This document shows, piece after piece, positions 58,980-64,000 of a DNA stretch of 64,000 nt. The notes beneath the pieces are model-generated. The model was not told the DNA's origin and searched no databases. It worked only from the letters and a program-made list of their open reading frames with translations. Within the stretch, counting starts at the first letter, position 1, and every line of letters starts with the position of its first letter. The stretch covers positions 124,001 to 188,000 of the forward strand of contig NZ_SHNN01000001.1 in assembly GCF_026262625.1 (NCBI RefSeq). The letters run 5' to 3'. Made by a program: the position numbers and the translations under genes. This DNA is from Candidatus Litorirhabdus singularis (GTDB taxonomy: Bacteria; Pseudomonadota; Gammaproteobacteria; Pseudomonadales; Halieaceae).

Positions 58980-59303
58980 TCATTCCTCTTGCTTGTGATG
59001 GGCATCCTGCCCCTTGGGTTGTCCACGGCGCTTACGAAATAGCCGCTCGATATCAGAATCCGTTATCCAGCCCCGTCGTCGCGCCAGCGGCAGCACCAGC
59101 ATCGAGATCACAACGACGAAGGCGATGGGTATCGTGTTGTAAAATAATTCCTCTAGCAAAGGACCGGGGTCAGGCTCCAGCACCCGATCGATCAGGGTAC
59201 CCAGAAGAATGGCAGGCACCGCCGAGGCGAGTGCGAGTACTCGCCGCTCGGTGAGCCACAGCCAACCGAAAAACATCGGAAAGAAAGCGATAACAGAATA
59301 CAT
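58980..59303 (-). CDS. Small membrane protein (107 aa)
   Basis: Two or three membrane helices (about residues 3-22, 24-42 and 55-72), then a basic cytosolic tail (RKRRGQPKGQD). Three bases separate it from the following gene and 41 from the barrel gene upstream, so it is part of the same unit. I recognise no family. A membrane partner of the exported protein or of the barrel, or an immunity protein in a bacteriocin-like locus, are inferences only. Confidence 0.7.
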   Translation of the reverse strand: MYSVIAFFPMFFGWLWLTERRVLALASAVPAILLGTLIDRVLEPDPGPLLEELFYNTIPIAFVVVISMLVLPLARRRGWITDSDIERLFRKRRGQPKGQDAHHKQEE

Positions 59304-59344
59304 AAGAGAACACTCCTGCTAGTTACCAAGCTACCTGGATGGGC

Positions 59345-60211
59345 TTACGGTGATCTATCAAGTTTGCGTTGCAGCCCGCGGCGATCATCAAAGCTATACA
59401 CCACATTGATACTCATGCTGGCGCCGGCACTGTCGGTCACTGCAAACTCACCATTGAAGCTAACCGTCACGTCTTCTGACCAATTGTAGCCCAAGCCCAA
59501 CAAGACGCTGGTGCGCGAACGGTCCAGGGTCAACTGGCTGCCCTGTACCTGCACTCCCTGCCGCCACTCCCATTCCAGGCCTCCCGTGAGGGTAACCAGA
59601 TGATTGATGGCGAAGGCGGTTTGCGGGCTGATTACCACACTATGTCCGGGCTCCACGCTGAGCCCCTGCTGCTGGTAGTCAGACCGGTAGTCGAAGCGGA
59701 CAACCGCAGACAGTAACAAGGGGTCAATGCTGCGATAAGTGGTCAAGCCGATATTGGCGCTGCTCGCATAACGCAACTGCTGCGCAGAATCAGCCGGGTT
59801 CTCAATCAGATCGAAGGCCGCAAAGCCCAGTAGCGCAGGGGTTGTGTTGTCGGCGGAAAACTGAATATTGGCACCGGCGACGACCCGGTTCCAATCCGTG
59901 TTGGCATCAACTTGCAGCCCCTGGTCATTTTGCGTGCGCGCCTGCGAGTAGTAACCATAAACCCGGGTGAAGAGTTCAGTACGGGCGGTCAAACCGTAGC
60001 GCAGACCGAGACTGGCCACCGCGACATCGGTACTCTGCGCGTAGCCAGCACCTGGGGCCGAGTACTCTTGGTTACTATAATCAATTCCTGCTTCAAGCCG
60101 ATAGCGGTGATGGGCGGTGAACAGATCATCGACACTGAGCGGCAAATCTGCCTGCAGCGGACCGCAGTAGGCGACCGCCAACAGTAAAGCCTGTCGAGGC
60201 TGGCATCTCAT
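59345..60211 (-). CDS. Outer-membrane beta-barrel protein (288 aa)
   Basis: Signal peptide (1-21, to LQA), then many alternating amphipathic strands with aromatic girdle residues (YRLEAGIDYSNQEY, VASLGLRYGLT, LFTRVYGYYS, VTLTGGLEWEWRQG, VTVSFNGEFAV) and a C-terminal strand ending in VVYSF before a short basic tail. About 12 strands are likely. It resembles generic transporter/MetA-pathway barrels; a FapF-like export pore is possible by context but it lacks FapF's N-terminal helical plug and is shorter. One base separates it from the PAP2 gene. Confidence 0.78.
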   Translation of the reverse strand: MRCQPRQALLLAVAYCGPLQADLPLSVDDLFTAHHRYRLEAGIDYSNQEYSAPGAGYAQSTDVAVASLGLRYGLTARTELFTRVYGYYSQARTQNDQGLQVDANTDWNRVVAGANIQFSADNTTPALLGFAAFDLIENPADSAQQLRYASSANIGLTTYRSIDPLLLSAVVRFDYRSDYQQQGLSVEPGHSVVISPQTAFAINHLVTLTGGLEWEWRQGVQVQGSQLTLDRSRTSVLLGLGYNWSEDVTVSFNGEFAVTDSAGASMSINVVYSFDDRRGLQRKLDRSP

Positions 60212-60212
60212 A

Positions 60213-60950
60213 TCAGAGTCCCAGTGCCATCTGCGGGCGCGTCGGCACTACCGCCGCTCGCAGGCGTGGACTGAGCCAAACTAGCCAGTAGGTTACCGCC
60301 AGCAGGACAGCCGTGAAGACATCCCATAGATAGTGTTGCTTCATCGTCAGCACGCTAAGCGCCATCAGCCCCCAGTGCAGCCACAACAGACGGCGCAGCA
60401 ACGGCGAGAACAGGCGCAACTGCTGTACCGCCAGCATAATCAGCAAGGGCTGTGATACATGCAGACTGGGCCAGGCGTTATATTCACCGTCAATGGCAAA
60501 CAAGCCCTCACAACCTGCCCGCAACCAATGGGGCAAATGCGCGCTGTCTAGCGCTGTCAGTGCCTGCACGCGGAGTTCAACCGGAGTTGGCGCGAGCAGA
60601 AAAATTACACAGGAGACCAATGTGGTCAACTGCAGGGCCTGATGCATGGCTGCGTAGTAGGCCTCATTCCTGTAGGGCTCGCGCAGCAACGCTTTGGGCA
60701 GAAAGTAAAAACTGATGAAAGACAGGTACAGCGGCAGACTGCCCGGCAGAAAGGGTATCTCCCAGTCCCAATGGGTCGCGACGGGAATGCTCCACCAGCG
60801 CGGAGCGCCCAGGGTCACGTTAATCCAATTACAGACCTCATACCCGAGGATCATGCAAAAGAAGGCCGGTGGCAGTAATGGCAGGCGCAGATATAGTGGG
60901 CGCCAATGCCGCAGCCACAGGCGGGCCGCTCTGGAGATAAAATCACGCAT
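60213..60950 (-). CDS. PAP2-superfamily membrane phosphatase (245 aa)
   Basis: Integral membrane acid-phosphatase-fold protein with about six helices. The PAP2 signature pieces are visible: NAWPSLHVSQPLL (C2, Pro-Ser-x-His) and KQHYLWDVFTA (C3, with His and Asp); the first motif (K-x6-RP) is not evident. Related enzymes dephosphorylate undecaprenyl pyrophosphate or phosphatidate, or transfer head groups (inositol phosphorylceramide synthase-like). First gene of the six-gene minus-strand unit; a terminator for the MFS gene lies upstream, so the unit should have its own promoter in 60,951-61,029, which I could not pick out. Confidence 0.8.
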   Translation of the reverse strand: MRDFISRAARLWLRHWRPLYLRLPLLPPAFFCMILGYEVCNWINVTLGAPRWWSIPVATHWDWEIPFLPGSLPLYLSFISFYFLPKALLREPYRNEAYYAAMHQALQLTTLVSCVIFLLAPTPVELRVQALTALDSAHLPHWLRAGCEGLFAIDGEYNAWPSLHVSQPLLIMLAVQQLRLFSPLLRRLLWLHWGLMALSVLTMKQHYLWDVFTAVLLAVTYWLVWLSPRLRAAVVPTRPQMALGL

Positions 60951-61029
60951 CTACTTCCCTGTATCAACGTGTGAATGTCGTACTAAAGTTAGTTCAGGTG
61001 TGCCCCAGCGACAAGCAGAGCTTGCCATC

Positions 61030-61049
61030 AAAAATGGCCAATGTGGCCA
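61030..61049 (-). terminator. Terminator of the MFS gene
   Basis: TGGCCA-CAT-TGGCCA stem followed on the minus strand by five T, about 20 bases after the MFS stop. It separates this gene from the PAP2-C39 unit. Confidence 0.65.
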
Positions 61050-61069
61050 GGTTCAGCGGCACTGCGACG

Positions 61070-62416
61070 CTAGACTGTGAGCCCCGCCACCAAATCGTGG
61101 TCAAACTCGGTCTCATCAACCTTCAGATAAATAGTCCGAGTATCGCTAATCAACAGCACTTCGGCCACGCCCGCTGCCTGTCGCAGCTGGCTGACCCTGT
61201 CCAGCCAGCGCTCCTCGTCGGCCGGAAACTCGACCACAATATTAGCCAGGTTGCGTGGCGGCTGTAGCCGCAGCGCCACCAGTAACCAGAGCCCTACAAC
61301 CAGAGCGCAAACCACAAACACCCCACTCTGGCCAAAAGTCTGCAGCGCCCAGCCTCCGGTTACTCCGCCGGCAAAAGCGCCCAGAAACTGACTGCTGGAA
61401 TAAACACCCAACGCCGTGCCCTTACCGCCTGCATAAACGGTTTTACTGATCAAAGAAGGCAGCGTGGCCTCGAGATAATTAAAGCCGACAAAAAACAGCA
61501 GCAAAGCCAGATAAACTAACCAGGCGTTACCATTAAGGGCGAACATCAACTGCGACAAGCCGACGCCGACCACCGCCAACATAAAGGCCTGCTTCAGACG
61601 CCCATAGCGTTCTGCCAGTAGCATTAAAGGCAGCATTCCCAGCACCGACAGTAACAAGGTGGGCAGGTAAACCAGCCAGTGCCGCTCAGATGCCACCTGC
61701 AGATTGTTCTCCAGCACCAGCGGCAACACCACAAAGCCCGCCATCAGAATAAAGTGCAGGGCAAACACACTGAAATTCAACCGTGCCAATCGTCGGTCGA
61801 CGATACTGCGCATCAGTAGTGCCGGCACTGCCCCGGCCTCCCGGTGCTGGGTTTTGATCTGGGTCGGCACCGGCACGATTGTGCAGACAATCACTATGCC
61901 CAGCAGCGCGAGCCCCGCAGTGACGTAAAATACCACCGCAATACCGCCAAAACCTGCCAACAACGGGCCCACTATCAGGGCGACCGCGAAAGAAGCACCA
62001 ATACTGATCCCCACTAGCGCCATGGCCTTGGTACGTTGTTCGTCGCTGGTACTGTCAGCGACCAGCGCCATCACCGTGCTCGCAATGGCACCGGCGCCCT
62101 GTATCAGGCGTCCGCCGATCAAACCATAAATACTATCGGCCTGGGCGGCCACAATACTGCCAATTCCAAACAGTACCAGTCCAAAGACAATGACCGGACG
62201 GCGTCCGATACGGTCCGATACCAGGCCGAATGGAATCTGCAGCACAGCTTGCGCCAAGCCATAGGCACCCAACGCCACCCCAATCAGCAGCGGCGTGCTA
62301 GCGCTGAAACTATCGCTATACAGCGCCAGCAGCGGCAACACCATGAACAAACCCAGCATACGGAAGCTATATAGCCCGGCCAGCGCCGCCACAGTGCGAC
62401 GCTCCAGAGGCGTCAT
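61070..62416 (-). CDS. MFS transporter, YajR-like with C-terminal ferredoxin-fold domain (448 aa)
   Basis: Twelve-helix major facilitator. The loop-2 motif A is GLVSDRIGRRPVIVFG and the helix-5 motif is GISIGASFAVALIVGPLLAG. After helix 12 a 60-residue soluble domain (about 388-448, VVEFPADEERWLDRVSQL then VLLISDTRTIYLKVDETEFD) matches the YAM domain of E. coli YajR. The ATG at 62416 is used because homologues begin with a similar MTxLERR; a TTG 14 codons earlier is possible. In P. aeruginosa a gene of this kind lies between ssb and uvrA, as it does here on the uvrA side. Substrate unknown. Confidence 0.88.
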   Translation of the reverse strand: MTPLERRTVAALAGLYSFRMLGLFMVLPLLALYSDSFSASTPLLIGVALGAYGLAQAVLQIPFGLVSDRIGRRPVIVFGLVLFGIGSIVAAQADSIYGLIGGRLIQGAGAIASTVMALVADSTSDEQRTKAMALVGISIGASFAVALIVGPLLAGFGGIAVVFYVTAGLALLGIVIVCTIVPVPTQIKTQHREAGAVPALLMRSIVDRRLARLNFSVFALHFILMAGFVVLPLVLENNLQVASERHWLVYLPTLLLSVLGMLPLMLLAERYGRLKQAFMLAVVGVGLSQLMFALNGNAWLVYLALLLFFVGFNYLEATLPSLISKTVYAGGKGTALGVYSSSQFLGAFAGGVTGGWALQTFGQSGVFVVCALVVGLWLLVALRLQPPRNLANIVVEFPADEERWLDRVSQLRQAAGVAEVLLISDTRTIYLKVDETEFDHDLVAGLTV

Positions 62417-62561
62417 GGGGTTTTTGGTAATCACAGCAAACAGACCGACGGATGACAAATATAGGGGCGCGAATAGTAACAGCTTCGACTGTCAGACTCA
62501 CCCCGACCGACACAGTAACCGGACAAAAGCATAAACAACCCTAAATAAACCCGCTTCGGCT

Positions 62562-62591
62562 TTGCCTATACACAAGCTGGCGACTTATACT
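62562..62591 (+). promoter_or_regulatory. Predicted uvrA promoter
   Basis: TTGCCT (62562-62567), 18-base spacer, TATACT (62586-62591). No convincing LexA (SOS) box was found in the 200 bases before uvrA. Confidence 0.6.
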
Positions 62592-62618
62592 TTCCTGTTT
62601 GGCGTTGGCATTATCACT

Positions 62619-64000
62619 ATGGACACTATTCAAGTCCGTGGGGCACGCACCCACAACCTGAAGAACATCGATCTGGACATTCCACGCGACAAACTCGTGG
62701 TCATCACCGGACTGTCCGGCTCGGGCAAATCATCACTGGCTTTTGATACTCTCTACGCCGAGGGTCAGCGCCGCTACGTGGAGTCTCTATCCACCTACGC
62801 GCGCCAATTCCTGTCCATGATGGAGAAGCCTGACGTCGATCATATCGAAGGTCTGTCACCGGCCATCTCTATCGAGCAGAAGTCGACGTCGCATAACCCG
62901 CGCTCAACCGTGGGCACTATTACCGAGATCTATGACTATCTACGCCTGTTGTACGCTCGCATTGGCGACCCGCAGTGCCCTGACCACGGCGTTACACTGC
63001 AGGCGCAGACCGTCAGTCAGATGGTCGACGCCGTACTTGGCATGACCGAGGGCAGCAAATTAATGCTGTTGGCCCCAGTGATTCGTGAACGCAAGGGTGA
63101 GCACCTGCATGTGTTAGACGAATTGCGCGCTTCCGGCTTTGTGCGTGCCCGAATCGACGGCATTGTCACCGACCTGGACGACACCCCGGAACTGGACAAG
63201 AAAAAGAAACACACTATTGAGGTTGTTGTAGACCGTTTTAAAGTGCGCCCTGACCTCGGTATACGGCTGGCAGAATCCTTCGAAACCGCGCTGCAGCTGA
63301 CGGACGGAATAGCGGCCGTAAGCTATATGGACGGCGACGGTGAAGAAGTTCTATTTTCCGCCCGGTTCGCCTGCCCCAAATGCGGCCACAGCATCAGTGA
63401 ACTGGAACCCAAATTGTTCTCGTTCAATAACCCGGCAGGTGCCTGCCACGGTTGTGACGGTCTGGGGGTTAAACAGTATTTTGACGCAGAACGCATCGTC
63501 CAACACCCCGAGTCTAGCGTCGCCGAAGGCGCCATACGGGGTTGGGATCGTCGCAACGTCTACTACTTTCATATGCTGCGCTCCCTTTCAGAGCATTATA
63601 GTTTTGATATCGACAGCCCGTTTGAAAAGCTATCCAAACAGAACCAGCAGGTGATCCTCCACGGTAGTGGCAAAGAGGAAATCTGTTTTTCCTACATCAA
63701 TGATCGGGGCGACGTGTTCCAGCGCACCCACGCGTTTGAAGGCATTCTGCCCAATATGGAGCGCAGATACCGCGACACTGAATCACAGTCGGTGCGCGAG
63801 GAGTTAACTCGATTCATCAGCACCCAGCACTGCCCCGATTGCAACGGTACCCGCCTCTGTCGCGATGCCCGCCACGTGCTGGTAGATGGTCGCACCCTGC
63901 CCAGCATCACTACGCTGCCGGTTGGCGAAGCGCAGGACTACTTTGACAATCTGGCACTAACCGGACGCAAGGGTGAGATCGCCGACAAGATTCTCAAGGA
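62619..64000 (+). CDS. uvrA: Excinuclease ABC subunit A, 5' part (460 codons, runs off the window)
   Basis: DNA-damage recognition ATPase of nucleotide excision repair. The first 460 residues are in view: [19 protein letters not shown], Walker [21 protein letters not shown], then the UvrA insertion [21 protein letters not shown] and [20 protein letters not shown]. Zinc-finger cysteines in CPDHG and [21 protein letters not shown] are present. The open frame is uninterrupted to the last base, so the gene continues past 64,000. Divergent from the MFS gene. Confidence 0.97.
   Translation, partial: MDTIQVRGARTHNLKNIDLDIPRDKLVVITGLSGSGKSSLAFDTLYAEGQRRYVESLSTYARQFLSMMEKPDVDHIEGLSPAISIEQKSTSHNPRSTVGTITEIYDYLRLLYARIGDPQCPDHGVTLQAQTVSQMVDAVLGMTEGSKLMLLAPVIRERKGEHLHVLDELRASGFVRARIDGIVTDLDDTPELDKKKKHTIEVVVDRFKVRPDLGIRLAESFETALQLTDGIAAVSYMDGDGEEVLFSARFACPKCGHSISELEPKLFSFNNPAGACHGCDGLGVKQYFDAERIVQHPESSVAEGAIRGWDRRNVYYFHMLRSLSEHYSFDIDSPFEKLSKQNQQVILHGSGKEEICFSYINDRGDVFQRTHAFEGILPNMERRYRDTESQSVREELTRFISTQHCPDCNGTRLCRDARHVLVDGRTLPSITTLPVGEAQDYFDNLALTGRKGEIADKILK

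Noticed and set aside
62459-62618. SOS (LexA) box before uvrA
   Set aside because: Looked for CTGT-N8-ACAG and found only widely spaced half-sites.

Overview
This window looks like part of a gammaproteobacterial chromosome, probably a marine member of the Cellvibrionales/OM60 type or a relative of Pseudomonas. The reasons are the anaerobic-type fatty acid pair fabA-fabB together with a membrane delta-9 desaturase, the order proA-nadD-rsfS-rlmH-mrdA-rodA-mltB-rlpA-dacA-ybeD-lipB, a RegB/RegA (PrrBA, RoxSR) redox two-component pair, an NrdA with two ATP-cones, and ssb and uvrA near one another with an MFS gene beside uvrA. The genus is not certain. I see no rRNA, tRNA, CRISPR array, phage or insertion sequence; it is almost all compact housekeeping DNA.

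Layout. 0-5.8 kb: a glutamine-synthetase-fold ligase, a secreted nuclease/phosphatase-fold protein, a DUF5329 protein, an exported-looking D-2-hydroxyacid dehydrogenase, a delta-9 desaturase with a coiled-coil tail, and glutathione peroxidase. 5.8-9.3 kb: prfC and the divergent regB-regA pair. 9.3-19 kb: one long minus-strand cell-wall and housekeeping operon (proA through lipB). 19-25 kb: an iron and redox area with bfd, bfr, a FecA-like TonB-dependent receptor and grxD, with two Fur-box-like sites, plus a LysR regulator divergent from a citrate-synthase-family gene. 25-32.3 kb: argD, argF, then nrdA-nrdB with a small downstream gene and a clear terminator. 32.3-40.2 kb: yqcC-like, dinG, an acyltransferase, an LLM oxidoreductase, purU, two small unknown proteins, a tyrosine phosphatase and a TetR regulator. 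40.4-45.2 kb: rpsT, proB-obg, rplU-rpmA and ispB. 45.2-50.4 kb: pgi and the nucleotide-sugar genes (phosphomannomutase, galU, manC). 50.6-55.6 kb: fabA-fabB, moeA-moaB, a degenerate RmlD-like gene and ssb. 61-64 kb: a YajR-like MFS gene and the start of uvrA, which runs off the end.

The part that stands out is the six-gene minus-strand unit at 55,726-60,950, between ssb and the MFS-uvrA pair. It encodes a PAP2-family membrane protein, an outer-membrane beta-barrel, a small membrane protein, a Sec-exported Gly/Ala-rich protein carrying a double-glycine-like processing motif, a serine beta-lactamase-fold hydrolase fused to a membrane domain, and an exported C39 cysteine peptidase. C39 peptidases cut at double-glycine-type leaders, so substrate and protease may be encoded together. 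I read this as a candidate exported-peptide or surface-protein maturation system. It recalls the FapD (C39) plus FapF (barrel) logic of functional amyloid export but is not the same gene set.

Regulatory sequence worth noting: terminator-like hairpins directly after the predicted promoters of rplU-rpmA and argD (possible attenuators), a 457-base argF-nrdA interval with three hairpins and a perfect DnaA box, and 13-bp tandem repeats after nrdB. Promoter and operator calls are by eye from consensus matches and have no experimental support here.
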